NCBI GenBank assembly: GCA_963677085.2
Contig: CAXXFH010000006.1
Coordinates: forward strand, 372,001 to 436,000
Length of the DNA: 64,000 bases
Direction: 5' to 3'
DNA from: G963677085 sp963677085
GTDB lineage: Bacteria; Planctomycetota; Planctomycetia; Pirellulales; Thermoguttaceae
Shown here: positions 30,234-39,164 of the stretch, one piece after another
Layout of the letters: each line of letters opens with the position of its first letter
Position numbering within the stretch: the first letter of the stretch is position 1
The notes under the pieces: generated by a model
The model's input: only the letters and a program-made list of their open reading frames with translations
The model's database searches: none
Told to the model about the DNA's origin: nothing
Position numbers and translations under genes: made by a program

Positions 30234-30318
30234 GTGCCATGGCCACGCTTACGTGGCCATGTTTCGACCGGAATACACACGCCATGACCATGCAAGCATG
30301 GCCATGGCGCCCAAGTTA
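30234..30318. repeat. Paired palindromes of the GCCATGG...CCATGGC family
   Basis: GTGCCATGGCCACGC-TTAC-GTGGCCATG is followed by CATGACCATGC-AAG-CATGGCCATGGCGCC. Together they form a larger inverted structure after fusA. Related units occur at 40578 and inside the SCO gene at 44322. Confidence 0.7.
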
Positions 30319-30344
30319 TTCCGACGGATTCGTCGACAGTCGTA

Positions 30345-31646
30345 TCAGATCAGTTGGGTAACGCCGGGTTTAGCTACAGGCGGCATTGGGAACGGCCCGA
30401 GTTCGTACTTCGCGGGCGACAAATCGAGCTGCGACTTGTTGCGAATCCAATCCCAATCGACGTGCTTGCCGGTATAGGCGCTCTCGCGGCCCATGATGGC
30501 GGTGAGATTTGTTTCAGCGACGGTCTGTCCTTCGTTGAGCGGTTTGCCGTCGCGAATGCTCTGAATCAAGTCGGCATGTTCCTGCACGTAGGCATTGCTT
30601 GGAGCCTTCGAGCGGTAGGAATTTTCTCCTTCAATGATGCCGCGGTCGACATAGGCAACGCCTTTGGTACCGACGATCTTTTCACCGATTCGTCCTTCAC
30701 ATGCCGTCCACTCCCGGACCATCGTTAATGTGCGAACGTCGTTGCCGTAGACGTATTCCACCGCGAAGTGATCGAACACATTGCCGTGTTTGGGTACCTC
30801 GTGGAGTTGGCGTCCTCCTACGCCGATGGCGCTGACCGGCGGACCGCCAAAAGCCCAATTCACGATGTCGAGATTGTGCATCACCAAGTCGACGATGCAA
30901 TCTCCACCAAGCCACGTGAAGTAAATGAAGTTGCGGATCTGCCATTCCATGTCCGACCATTCTGGTTGCCGCTGTCGTGACCAAAGGCCGCTGCGCAACC
31001 AGCAACACTGAGCCCCAACCAACTCCCCAATAGCGCCGTCGTGGATACGGTTGATAATGTCACGGTATCGTGCAGAGTGGCGTCGTTGCGTGCCGGCAAC
31101 GATGGCCAAATTCTTTTGGGCTGCCAACTCCGAACTGGCAATGATCGACCGGGCCCCCACGGGATCGACAGCCACCGGCTTTTCGACGAACGCGTGCTTG
31201 CCGGCCTCGATGGCCGCTTTCAGGTGGATTGGGCGAAAATGGGCGGGTGTGGTCAGTAATACGAGATCGACATCCGTGGCCAGGACGTTCTGGTAGGCGT
31301 CGAATCCGACGAAACACGTGTCATCTGTGACACGATAGGCATCGGCCGGTACATTCTTTTTCAGGCCATTGCGTGAAGTGTCGAGCCGGTCCCGAAACAA
31401 ATCACCGAGAGCGACAATCTGTACGCCCGGGGATGACTGAATGCAATTGACGGCTGCTCCTGTTCCACGACTTCCGCAGCCAATCAGCCCAATGCGAATA
31501 TTGTCGGAACCCGCGGCAAATACGTTGCTTGGTGTCAAACTGGCCATCGCTGCGGTCGCGACGGATGTGGCGAGAAACCCACGCCGTGTCGTGTCGCATG
31601 ACATGGTATCGCGGCCGAAGCGGGGCTTTGGTACTTTTGTATTCAT
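30345..31646 (-). CDS. TAT-exported Gfo/Idh/MocA family oxidoreductase
   Basis: A 433-aa NAD(P)-dependent sugar or inositol dehydrogenase-type protein. The N-terminus has a twin-arginine signal (TTRRGFLATSVATAAMASL), then the Rossmann motif IGLIGCGSRGTGA, and the family motif EKPVAVDP. The His-containing C-terminal half (HNLDIVNWAFGG) fits the family's second domain. TAT export of Gfo/Idh/MocA proteins is typical of planctomycetes. Start ATG 31646 has GGAGA upstream. It follows a second family member by 83 bases in the same direction. Substrate cannot be inferred. Confidence 0.9.
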   Translation of the reverse strand: MNTKVPKPRFGRDTMSCDTTRRGFLATSVATAAMASLTPSNVFAAGSDNIRIGLIGCGSRGTGAAVNCIQSSPGVQIVALGDLFRDRLDTSRNGLKKNVPADAYRVTDDTCFVGFDAYQNVLATDVDLVLLTTPAHFRPIHLKAAIEAGKHAFVEKPVAVDPVGARSIIASSELAAQKNLAIVAGTQRRHSARYRDIINRIHDGAIGELVGAQCCWLRSGLWSRQRQPEWSDMEWQIRNFIYFTWLGGDCIVDLVMHNLDIVNWAFGGPPVSAIGVGGRQLHEVPKHGNVFDHFAVEYVYGNDVRTLTMVREWTACEGRIGEKIVGTKGVAYVDRGIIEGENSYRSKAPSNAYVQEHADLIQSIRDGKPLNEGQTVAETNLTAIMGRESAYTGKHVDWDWIRNKSQLDLSPAKYELGPFPMPPVAKPGVTQLI

Positions 31647-31729
31647 GCAGCTAGTCTCCGATTCGTAAAAGACAAAAGGTGAAGTATAGGAGGTGCCCTG
31701 CGGTATTTTTTGTGTGGGTTCAAACCGCG

Positions 31730-32875
31730 TTACGCCGTAACGGGTGCCTCCGCGAGCGTGAATTCCGGCAGATAAACAATCTTCCCGCCGGCAAGTGCCG
31801 ATTCGTGTGCCAAGATGCCGACGCACGTCCAGTTGGCCGATTGGACCGCGTTGGGATACGGATCGCGATCTTCGATCAATGCGGAGACGAACTCGTGGAC
31901 CAAGTGGGGATGCGATCCGCCGTGGCCGGCTCCCTGGGTGAACGATAGATGCTGGTGTTCGTCCAGGTCGTAAACGCCCTTGGTGGTGAAGGGGCGGATT
32001 TCCTCGGGCAGGCGATGGGCGTAGTCGGGCACCTCGATCCGCTCGGGGATCTCCGGCTCGGGACGCTTCGCCGTGTGCAGCACCGGTTTCTCGCCTTCGA
32101 TCAACGGCCACTCGAATGCCTTGCGACTGCCGTACACGTCGAAGCTCTCGCGATACTGGCGTGCCGTGTCGAACAGCGAACGATAGATCCTCGCCGTGAG
32201 GTCGGAGTTGCGGAATTTGATGTGCGTGGTTTCTACGGCGAAGGGTGAGCCGTACTCGGTGATCAACTCCTCGCGAATCGTGCCCGAGCCGAAGCACGAA
32301 ACGTATTCCGCCTCGGCTCGGGTGAGCGCCAGGCAGGGGCCCACGCAATGCGTGGCGTAGTGCATCGGGGGCAGGCCCGGCCAGTAGTCGGGCCAGCCGT
32401 CCATATCCTGCTGGTGGCTGGCCTGGAGATACTGAATCTTGCCTAATTCGCCGTTGTCGTAGAGTTCCTTGACGAACAGGAATTCCCGCGAGTAGACGAC
32501 CGTCTCGGCCATCATATACCTCAGCCCCGTCTGCTGAACCAGTTCGACAATTCGCCGACAGTCTTCGACCGTGGTGGCCATGGGCACCGTACACATCACG
32601 TGCTTACCGGCCTCTAGAGCGGCGATCGACATCGGGCCGTGGTCGGGGATCGGCGTGTTGATGTGGACGGCGTCGATGTCTGGATCGGCCAGAAGCTCGT
32701 CGTAGCGAGTGTAACGACGCGCAATGCCGAAGGCGTCGCCCAACGCCTGTACGTCTTTTTCCGAGCGGCGGCAAATGGCCAGCAGGTTGGTCTGCGGATG
32801 CCGCTGATAAATGGGAATGAACTCGGCCCCGAAACCGAGTCCAACAATCGCTACGTTGATTTTGTGGTCCGCCAT
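31730..32875 (-). CDS. Gfo/Idh/MocA family oxidoreductase (cytoplasmic)
   Basis: A 381-aa oxidoreductase without a signal peptide. INVAIVGLGFGAEFIP is the nucleotide-binding loop, and HVMCTVPMATTVEDCRRIV replaces the usual EKP motif with TVP, so the catalytic Lys of the EKP motif appears to be missing. The C-terminal half contains HYATHCVGPCLAL and GHGGSHPHLVHEF, which could supply metal or substrate ligands. It is the first gene of a two-gene unit. A divergent AraC-family regulator lies 485 bases away. Confidence 0.88.
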   Translation of the reverse strand: MADHKINVAIVGLGFGAEFIPIYQRHPQTNLLAICRRSEKDVQALGDAFGIARRYTRYDELLADPDIDAVHINTPIPDHGPMSIAALEAGKHVMCTVPMATTVEDCRRIVELVQQTGLRYMMAETVVYSREFLFVKELYDNGELGKIQYLQASHQQDMDGWPDYWPGLPPMHYATHCVGPCLALTRAEAEYVSCFGSGTIREELITEYGSPFAVETTHIKFRNSDLTARIYRSLFDTARQYRESFDVYGSRKAFEWPLIEGEKPVLHTAKRPEPEIPERIEVPDYAHRLPEEIRPFTTKGVYDLDEHQHLSFTQGAGHGGSHPHLVHEFVSALIEDRDPYPNAVQSANWTCVGILAHESALAGGKIVYLPEFTLAEAPVTA

Positions 32876-32933
32876 GGTTGTGTTCCCGTATTGCGTATGT
32901 GATTAACTCGAACTGAAAACGATCCTGACGTGG

Positions 32934-33105
32934 AGCCGCAGATGAACACAGATAGACGCAGATAGGAAGGGATTCTGGCGTTGAGTGTGGGTTATCTGGT
33001 TGACGAACTTTTCGCAGCGTTATTCTTTAGTGGCGTGGTCCGCCAGATAGCCCAGGCTGTCAAGCCGTTTTCTTCATCTGCGTTTATCTGTGGCCATCTG
33101 CGGCT
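32934..33105. repeat. Inverted pair of 31-34-base GCAGATGAACACAGATA repeats
   Basis: The left arm reads AGCCGCAGATGAACACAG then ATAGACGCAGATAGG. The reverse complement of the right arm is AGCCGCAGATGGCCACAG then ATAAACGCAGATG. Repeats of this kind are seen in many unrelated bacterial genomes. Confidence 0.8.
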
Positions 33106-33275
33106 TCCTGCTATTGTCAGTTTGAGTGATCGAGGACATCACCACAATCAACCTACCGACTCGCTGGCAGAACGCCATGAGATTTTGCCGCTAAAATTCT
33201 GAGATTTTTTACCGAGTCCGGCAGGGCGTTAAGTGGGCGTTTTCTGGGATTAGTCGACGATCGGTGCAATGTCGT

Positions 33276-33283
33276 GCTAAACT
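33276..33283 (+). promoter_or_regulatory. Candidate extended -10 promoter of the regulator gene
   Basis: TGCTAAACT resembles the element at 1939-1947. No convincing -35 box is seen. The leader would be about 75 bases. Confidence 0.3.
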
Positions 33284-33360
33284 ATTTTCCGTGTCCGTCT
33301 CAATAAGTGTTCCGTTGCGATGAACGATCATCTATCTCGGGTCGGTCGGAGGAAAAAGCC

Positions 33361-34515
33361 GTGCGAAGACGTCGTGCCGTGGCTCTGTTGATCGAGACTT
33401 CGAACGACTACGCCCGAGGGCTGTTGCGCGGTGTGATGGCCTATGTTCGCGAACACGATCCTTGGTCGATCCATTTGTCCGAGCAGGGTCGCGGCGAGGC
33501 GCCGCCCGGTTGGCTTACCCGCTGGCGGGGCGACGGCATCGTTGCCCGGATTGAAACACCCAAGATCGCCCAGGCAGTGGTCCGAACGGGTTTGCCGGTG
33601 GTCGATGTGAGTGCCGCTCGACACGTGCCGGGCATTCCTTGGGTGGAAACCGATGATGAGGCCTTCGCTCGTGCGGCGTTTACACACCTTGTCGAACGCG
33701 GCTTCCGCCAGTTCGGTTTCTGTGGCGAGCCGCGTTTCAACTGGTCGAAGTGGCGCCGCGAGCATTTCGAGCGTTTGGTGCGGGAGTCGGGCGGGGCGTG
33801 CTTTGTCTACGAGTCGACGGCCGAGTCGGGCAAGCCGGTGCCCTACAACCGGGAGCATCGTCGGCTGTTGGCCTGGGTTCGCAAGCTGCCGAAGCCCATC
33901 GGCATAATGGCCTGCTACGACATCAAGGCCCAGCAGTTGCTCGACGCCTGCCGCGAGGCCGACATCGCCGTGCCCGAGGAAGTTGCCGTAATCGGGGTCG
34001 ACAACGACGAACTGCTCTGCAACCTGGCCACGCCGCCGCTGTCGAGTGTGATTCCCAACACGCATCGCCTCGGTTACCACGCGGCCGCCCTGTTGGATCG
34101 GATGATCGGCGGCGAGTCGCTGGGTGAGCAGGCCCATCGGATTCCGCCTTTGGGAGTCGCCACGCGGCAGTCGACCGACATCTTGGCGATCGACGATCCG
34201 GAAACGGCTGCTGCTGTGCGGTTTATCCGCGAGCACGCTTGCGACGGGATCAACGTGGCCGATCTGCTGAAGACATTGCCGCTAACGCGCCGCGTGTTGG
34301 AAAGCCGTTTTCGGCGGATCATTGGTCACACGCCGCACGAGGAGATCGTTCGCGTGCGGACCGAACGGGCGAAGCAACTGCTGAGCGAAACCGAGCTTTC
34401 GGTGAGCGTGATTGCCCAGCGCACCGGTTTCCGTCACGCGGAATACCTCAGCGTCGCCTTCAAAAAGCAAACGGGCCTTTCACCGCGAGAATACCGGCTC
34501 GGTTTTCGCGGATAA
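33361..34515 (+). CDS. XylR-like AraC-family transcriptional regulator
   Basis: A 384-aa regulator. The N-terminal two thirds is a LacI/GalR-type periplasmic-binding-like sensor domain (VALLIETSNDYARGLLRG, GIMACYDIKAQQLLDACREADIAVPEEVAVIGVDNDELLC, LATPPLSSVIPN). The C-terminal AraC-type double HTH follows (about 285-384, RRVLESRFRRIIGHTPHEEIVRVR and VSVIAQRTGFRHAEYLSVAFKKQTGLSPREYR). This architecture matches XylR, which senses a sugar. I chose GTG 33361 because GGAGG lies eight bases upstream; an earlier GTG at 33307 has none. It probably controls the divergent oxidoreductase genes. Confidence 0.92.
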   Translation: MRRRRAVALLIETSNDYARGLLRGVMAYVREHDPWSIHLSEQGRGEAPPGWLTRWRGDGIVARIETPKIAQAVVRTGLPVVDVSAARHVPGIPWVETDDEAFARAAFTHLVERGFRQFGFCGEPRFNWSKWRREHFERLVRESGGACFVYESTAESGKPVPYNREHRRLLAWVRKLPKPIGIMACYDIKAQQLLDACREADIAVPEEVAVIGVDNDELLCNLATPPLSSVIPNTHRLGYHAAALLDRMIGGESLGEQAHRIPPLGVATRQSTDILAIDDPETAAAVRFIREHACDGINVADLLKTLPLTRRVLESRFRRIIGHTPHEEIVRVRTERAKQLLSETELSVSVIAQRTGFRHAEYLSVAFKKQTGLSPREYRLGFRG

Positions 34516-34624
34516 GGTGGTTTCCGGTGGTAGCCAGGATGTCGCGGGCGACACCCAGGGGGCCGATATTCATGTAGTTGTAATGCGTCAAAGTTGCGAG
34601 AGCGTATTTTCGGCCGATTTCGTG

Positions 34625-34696
34625 TGCCACTGGCTCTGCCAGTGCTGGTGACTGTGTTATTGTTATTCTCCGCACTGGCAGAGCCAGTGGCACACA
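34625..34696. repeat. 22-bp perfect inverted repeat of the GTGCCACTGGC family
   Basis: GTGCCACTGGCTCTGCCAGTGC (about 34625-34646) and its exact reverse complement (about 34671-34694) flank about 25 bases. Each arm is itself a palindrome (CACTGGC-TCT-GCCAGTG). Confidence 0.85.
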
Positions 34697-34959
34697 CGGA
34701 ACGAGTGACGCACCACGGCAATTTGCCCGTTTTACGCAACTTCCGTGGCGAAAAACCATGTGTCGCGTTGCGAGTGTCAGGGAAAACACCCCGGGGCACC
34801 GGTGCGCGATTTCGGGAGTCGCTCAACGTGGTTTTCCTCAAGTGTCGCAGTGGGTTACGCTTTCTGGAGATGGTAGCACGCGCGAACCGATACAGGGGCA
34901 ATACGGACATTTTGGGGAAAACCTCAAATGCGGTGGCTTTTCGATAGATATGTGGTCGC

Positions 34960-34965
34960 TACAAT
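34960..34965 (+). promoter_or_regulatory. Weak -10 candidate upstream of actA
   Basis: TACAAT matches five of six -10 bases but has no good -35 partner at 16-18 bases. If used, the actA leader would be about 285 bases and include motif A. Confidence 0.28.
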
Positions 34966-35133
34966 GAAAGCCAAGATGCGGGGGTGTTCTGTGGGGCGGC
35001 GTGTTTCGTGGGGCGGCAGAGCCGTTCGCGTTTTCCAGAAAGCCGCGACCGTTGGCCGTATAGAACAGCACCAGCTCCGCGCGAAACGTCGACACAGCTT
35101 CAGCCAGCTGCTCCACATTTGAGTTGCATGCTA

Positions 35134-35235
35134 CTAATCTCAACGTTTGAAAAGTTTTCGCCAAAGATTAGCGACCAACGGGAGCGGGTTCCCGATTGGG
35201 TGCGGTAGCACCGTTTGGTTGGCGGCCCCGCCGCC
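35134..35235 (+). promoter_or_regulatory. Structured leader motif A, copy 2 (upstream of actA)
   Basis: P1 is CTAATCT/AGATTAG (35134-35140 / 35165-35171), seven pairs where copy 1 has five. P2 is CCAAC/GTTGG (35175-35179 / 35218-35222). P3 is GGTGC-GGTA-GCACC (35199-35212). P4 is GGCGGC-CCC-GCCGCC (35221-35235). It ends 23 bases before the actA ATG. Shared unpaired blocks with copy 1 are TTTTCG, CAAAG, TAGCGA and TTTGGTTGGCG. Confidence 0.6.
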
Positions 35236-35257
35236 CTGGGTAGGTAACAGCTTACTG

Positions 35258-35908
35258 ATGGATGGCTCTCCTTTTCCGGCATGGCTCGATCGCGCCCGGC
35301 CCCTGGCCGGTGTGTCGCTGGTCGTTGTCCCCGGCTATTTGCTTTTCTTGCTCTACTTCGGTGGTGCGCCGTCGACGACCGACGCTGGCTATCAACCCAG
35401 GCAGCCCGTGCCGTTTAGCCATGCACTGCACGCGGGCGAGTTGGGATTGGACTGCCGTTATTGCCACAACACGGTCGAGCACGCGGCCTTTGCCGCCGTT
35501 CCGCCCACGGCCACTTGTATGAACTGCCATAAGCTGATAACCACCGACAGCGCCAGACTGCTACCCGTTCGCGAGAGTGCGGCCACGGGCGATCCGGTCC
35601 CTTGGATCAAGGTTCACGACCTGCCGGATTACGCCTATTTCGATCATAGTGCTCATGTAAACGCCGGCGTGGGTTGCGTCTCGTGCCACGGGCGGATCGA
35701 CACGATGGAGGAAGTCCGGCAGGTGAACACACTGAGCATGGGTTGGTGTCTCGATTGCCACCGCAATCCCGAGCCGAACCTGCGACCCAAGCAGTTTATA
35801 ACCGACATGACCTGGCAGCCGACCGGCGATCCCGTGGAACTGGGGAAAAAGTTGCGCGAGCAATACGACGTAAACCCGTCGACCGATTGTTCGACATGTC
35901 ATAGGTAG
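35258..35908 (+). CDS. actA: Alternative complex III subunit A, pentaheme cytochrome c
   Basis: ActA (216 aa), the pentaheme cytochrome of the quinol-oxidising alternative complex III. One N-terminal membrane anchor (about residues 15-37, VSLVVVPGYLLFLLYFGG) is followed by five CxxCH motifs: CRYCH, CMNCH, CVSCH, CLDCH and CSTCH, the last at the extreme C-terminus. Five hemes match known ActA. I chose ATG 35258; the frame is open upstream only through motif A. It starts the act-cox operon, with actB 178 bases downstream. Confidence 0.93.
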   Translation: MDGSPFPAWLDRARPLAGVSLVVVPGYLLFLLYFGGAPSTTDAGYQPRQPVPFSHALHAGELGLDCRYCHNTVEHAAFAAVPPTATCMNCHKLITTDSARLLPVRESAATGDPVPWIKVHDLPDYAYFDHSAHVNAGVGCVSCHGRIDTMEEVRQVNTLSMGWCLDCHRNPEPNLRPKQFITDMTWQPTGDPVELGKKLREQYDVNPSTDCSTCHR

Positions 35909-36086
35909 GGGGCTAGAGACTAGGGACTAGAGGTGAGAGGTGTTTTTTTCCGACTACTGAACGGGTAGCCCCGATAGCTCCGCTATCGGGGTGCCGAAGG
36001 CACAAGAGGCGTTGGCACGTTTCCCTGGCCTCTTCTCTTGCGGCTACCTACTACCCACTGACGACTGACGACTAACAGCTTTTTTC
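35909..36086. repeat. Repeat-filled actA-actB gap
   Basis: GGGCTAGAGACTAGGGACTAG tandem after the actA stop, a palindrome CCCCGATAGCTCCGCTATCGGGG (about 35972-35994), and a CTGACGACTGACGACTAACAG tract (36056-36078) running up to actB. Confidence 0.65.
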
Positions 36087-39000
36087 ATGCCGACTCCGCC
36101 GGACAACACGACCTTTTGGCGCAGCCTGAACGAGCTGGCCGACAACGAGGAGTTCCGCAAGTTTCTCGATGCGGAGTTTCCCGCCGCGGCCGAGTTTCAG
36201 CACATCAATCGCCGCCGTTGGTTGCAGTTGATGGGCGCGTCGATCGGTTTGGCGACGGCCGCGGGCTGCTGGCCTCGGGAGGAGGTCTTACCGTTTGCCA
36301 AGCGGCCCGAGGATCGCGTGCCCGGCCGACCGCAGAAATACACCACGGCCATCGATCTCTTCGGAGCGGCCGTCGGGCTGGTGGTGACGTGTGTCGACGG
36401 TCGACCGATCAAAATCGAAGGCAATCCGAAGCACCCGGCCAGCCTTGGCGGCACCGATCCGGTAGCCCAGGCCGCCATTCTCCAGCTCTACGACCCCGAC
36501 CGATCTCGTCGCGTAATCCAGCGCGACGGCGGCCAGACGTTGGTTCACGACTCGTGGGCGAAGTTCGACGAATTCGCCGCCGAGCATTTCGCGCGTCTCG
36601 GCGAGGCTCAAGGCAAGGGTTTTTATGTCTTGGCGCAGTCGAGCAGTTCGCCCACGCTGGCCTCGATGCGGAAACGGCTCGAAGAGGCTTTTCCGCAGAT
36701 GCACTGGGTCGAGTACGAGCCGATTTCGCGCGATGCAGAGCGCGCGGCATTGGCCACCGTTTTGGGGCAAGCGGGCCGGCCGCAGATCGATTTGACCCAA
36801 GCCCGGGTGATTGTCACGCTCGATGCCGACCTGTTCGTCGGCCACCCGATGGCCGTTCGATTTGCGCGCGATTTCGCTGCCGGTCGTCAACCGAGCGCCG
36901 GGCAGATGAATCGGCTTTACGCCATTGAAAGCGGCTACTCGCTCTCCGGGGCGGCGGCCGACCATCGCTTGCCCGTGCTGAGCTCTCACATGGACCGCGT
37001 GGTGGCCGCGATTACCGAGCACGTGCGGTTGTTGGCCGATGGCCAATCGTCTGTCTCGCAACCGCCCGTCGCGGAAGACGCGCAAGCCGAACGGAAGCAA
37101 GACGCGTACGTTCGGGCGGTAGCGGCCGATCTTTGGGACCATCGGGGACAGTGTGTGGTCGTGGCCGGAACACGGCAGTCGCCGGCCGTGCATGAAGCCG
37201 TGTGTCGGCTCAACGCGATGTTGGGGAACGTCGGCAAAACAGTGACTTACACACCCGACGTGACTGCCGATCGGCCTTCACACACCGAGGCCATTCGGTC
37301 GTTGGTCGATCGGATGGCGGCCGGCTCGGTCAAGACGCTGTTGGTGCTCGGCGCCAATCCGGCCTACAACGCGCCGGCCGATGTGGACTTCATCGGTACA
37401 GTGAAAAAGGTTGAAACGCTGATCCACCTGGGGCTTTACCACGACGAGACGGGTCGGCTTGCCACGTGGCATTTACCCGAGGCCCACGTGCTGGAAAGTT
37501 GGGGCGACGTCCGGGCCGACGATGGCACGTACAGCGTCGTGCAGCCGATGATCGCCCCGATCTTCGGCGGACGCTCGGCCATCGAGCTGTTCGCCCGACT
37601 TCTGAAGATCAAAGACAAAACACCGTTGGAGTTGGTCCGCGACCAGTTTCGCGAACTGTTCAGCGCCGAGGGTTTCGCAGCCCGCTGGGCCGCCGCGCTC
37701 GAGATGGGTCTGGTCGAAGATAGCCAGTCGACAGATGATCTTCAGCCCCAGGATCTCGAATCGACGGCGAACGAAGCCACGGTTCAAAGTGAGTCGGCTA
37801 GCGATCCGTCCGACGGCGCAGTGGAACTCGTCTTCACCCCGGCGTCCATGCTCTACGACGGGCGTTACGCCAACCTGGGCTGGTTGCAGGAATGTCCCGA
37901 GCCGATGACGCGGATTACCTGGGACAACGCCGCGCTGATTGCCCCCGCCACGGCCGAGAAGCTGGGGATCGAGGATCAAACGCTGGTGAAGATCAAGGTG
38001 GGCGATCGCGAGGTCACGATGCCTGCCTACGTCATGCCGGGCCAGTCGCCGGGGTCGATTGCCGTCGAGTTGGGCTACGGCCGCACGGCTGCGGGCCACG
38101 TGGGCGGTGATGTAGAAGAAGGTGTCGAACCGGTCGGTGTCGATGTCTACCGGCTTCGTACGACCGGTGCGATGCACGTGGCAACCGATTTCCATATTAC
38201 ACCCACCGGCAAGAGATACCCCTTGGCCGGCGTGCAGGACCATTTTGCGATCGACGCGGTGGGACGCGAGGCGGTCGAGCATCGCTCGGGCATGTTGATT
38301 CGTGAAGCCACGCTGAAGTACTTCGAACATCATCCCGACTTTGCCCAGCACATGGACCATCACCCACCGCTGGAGTCGCTCTGGAAGGAACATGCCTACG
38401 ACGGGCATCGCTGGGGCATGTCGATCGACCTGAACAAGTGCATCGGCTGCGGGGCTTGCGTGGTGGCCTGTCAGGCAGAAAATAACGTGCCGGTGGTCGG
38501 CAAGGATCGCGTGCTCGAAGGGCGCGAGATGCATTGGATTCGGGTGGATCGCTACTTCCAGGGCACCGTCGACGAACCGCGAGTGGCTCGGCAACCGGTG
38601 GCTTGCCAGCAGTGCGAGTTGGCCCCGTGCGAGCAGGTATGCCCGGTGGCGGCGACCGTGCATAGCAAGGAGGGGCTCAACGACATGGTCTACAACCGCT
38701 GTATCGGCACGCGGTACTGCGGGAACAACTGCCCTTACAAAGTGCGCCGGTTCAACTTTTTCTATTATCATCCCGATCTGGCGAAGCCCGAAAACGAAGT
38801 TGCCAAGATGAAATACAACCCCGAGGTCACGGTGCGCAGCCGCGGGGTGATGGAGAAGTGTACGTATTGCGTGCAGCGGATTCAGGCGGTGAAGATCGAC
38901 GCGAAGAACCAGGATCGGCCGATTGCCGATGGCGAGATCCGAACCGCCTGCCAACAGGTTTGCCCGGCCGGGGCGATTACGTTTGGCGATTTGTCCGACG

Positions 39001-39164
39001 AGAAGAGCACCGTGCGCCAGGCCCACGGCGATTCGCGGGCGTATGCCATATTGGCCGAGTTGAACATCAAACCCCGCACGGCTTACCTGGCGCGGATTCG
39101 CAATCCCAACCCGATCTTGGAACCCGAGGAAGAACACGCCGGTTTATCCCATGGCAAGCATTAG
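36087..39164 (+). CDS. actB: Alternative complex III subunit B, molybdopterin-like / iron-sulfur fusion
   Basis: ActB (1025 aa). An N-terminal twin-arginine-like signal (NRRRWLQLMGASIG, near 46-60) precedes a molybdopterin oxidoreductase-like domain that in known complexes carries no Mo cofactor. The C-terminal quarter is a ferredoxin domain with four cysteine clusters: CIGCGACVVACQAEN, CQQCELAPCEQVCPVAA, CIGTRYCGNNCPYK and CTYCVQRI with CQQVCPAG. These hold [4Fe-4S]/[3Fe-4S] centres that link ActC quinol oxidation to ActA. A variable linker (about 545-575) separates the halves. It overlaps actC by 14 bases. Confidence 0.93.
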   Translation: MPTPPDNTTFWRSLNELADNEEFRKFLDAEFPAAAEFQHINRRRWLQLMGASIGLATAAGCWPREEVLPFAKRPEDRVPGRPQKYTTAIDLFGAAVGLVVTCVDGRPIKIEGNPKHPASLGGTDPVAQAAILQLYDPDRSRRVIQRDGGQTLVHDSWAKFDEFAAEHFARLGEAQGKGFYVLAQSSSSPTLASMRKRLEEAFPQMHWVEYEPISRDAERAALATVLGQAGRPQIDLTQARVIVTLDADLFVGHPMAVRFARDFAAGRQPSAGQMNRLYAIESGYSLSGAAADHRLPVLSSHMDRVVAAITEHVRLLADGQSSVSQPPVAEDAQAERKQDAYVRAVAADLWDHRGQCVVVAGTRQSPAVHEAVCRLNAMLGNVGKTVTYTPDVTADRPSHTEAIRSLVDRMAAGSVKTLLVLGANPAYNAPADVDFIGTVKKVETLIHLGLYHDETGRLATWHLPEAHVLESWGDVRADDGTYSVVQPMIAPIFGGRSAIELFARLLKIKDKTPLELVRDQFRELFSAEGFAARWAAALEMGLVEDSQSTDDLQPQDLESTANEATVQSESASDPSDGAVELVFTPASMLYDGRYANLGWLQECPEPMTRITWDNAALIAPATAEKLGIEDQTLVKIKVGDREVTMPAYVMPGQSPGSIAVELGYGRTAAGHVGGDVEEGVEPVGVDVYRLRTTGAMHVATDFHITPTGKRYPLAGVQDHFAIDAVGREAVEHRSGMLIREATLKYFEHHPDFAQHMDHHPPLESLWKEHAYDGHRWGMSIDLNKCIGCGACVVACQAENNVPVVGKDRVLEGREMHWIRVDRYFQGTVDEPRVARQPVACQQCELAPCEQVCPVAATVHSKEGLNDMVYNRCIGTRYCGNNCPYKVRRFNFFYYHPDLAKPENEVAKMKYNPEVTVRSRGVMEKCTYCVQRIQAVKIDAKNQDRPIADGEIRTACQQVCPAGAITFGDLSDEKSTVRQAHGDSRAYAILAELNIKPRTAYLARIRNPNPILEPEEEHAGLSHGKH

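Larger units (their letters stand above)
32876..33360. other. Divergent gap with an inverted pair of AGATGAACACAGATAGACGCAG repeats
   Basis: A 485-base region between the oxidoreductase and the regulator genes. The unit at 32934-32967 and its reverse complement at 33075-33105 (CATCTGCG...CATCTGCGGCT) flank about 107 bases. A candidate extended -10 for the regulator is at 33276-33283, and its Shine-Dalgarno GGAGG at 33348-33352. Regulator binding sites are likely here but not identifiable by eye. Confidence 0.6.
34516..35257. other. 742-base gap: long inverted repeat, candidate promoter and motif A
   Basis: No frame here resembles a protein. A perfect 22-bp inverted repeat lies at about 34625-34696. 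A -10-like TACAAT is at 34960-34965. Motif A copy 2 occupies 35134-35235 directly before actA. Bases 34700-34950 show partial copies of the start of that region but nothing I can name. Confidence 0.6.

Noticed and set aside
34594..35164. Open frames of 100-120 codons on both strands before actA
   Set aside because: They run through the 22-bp inverted repeat or motif A and have no signal peptide, motif or ribosome binding site.
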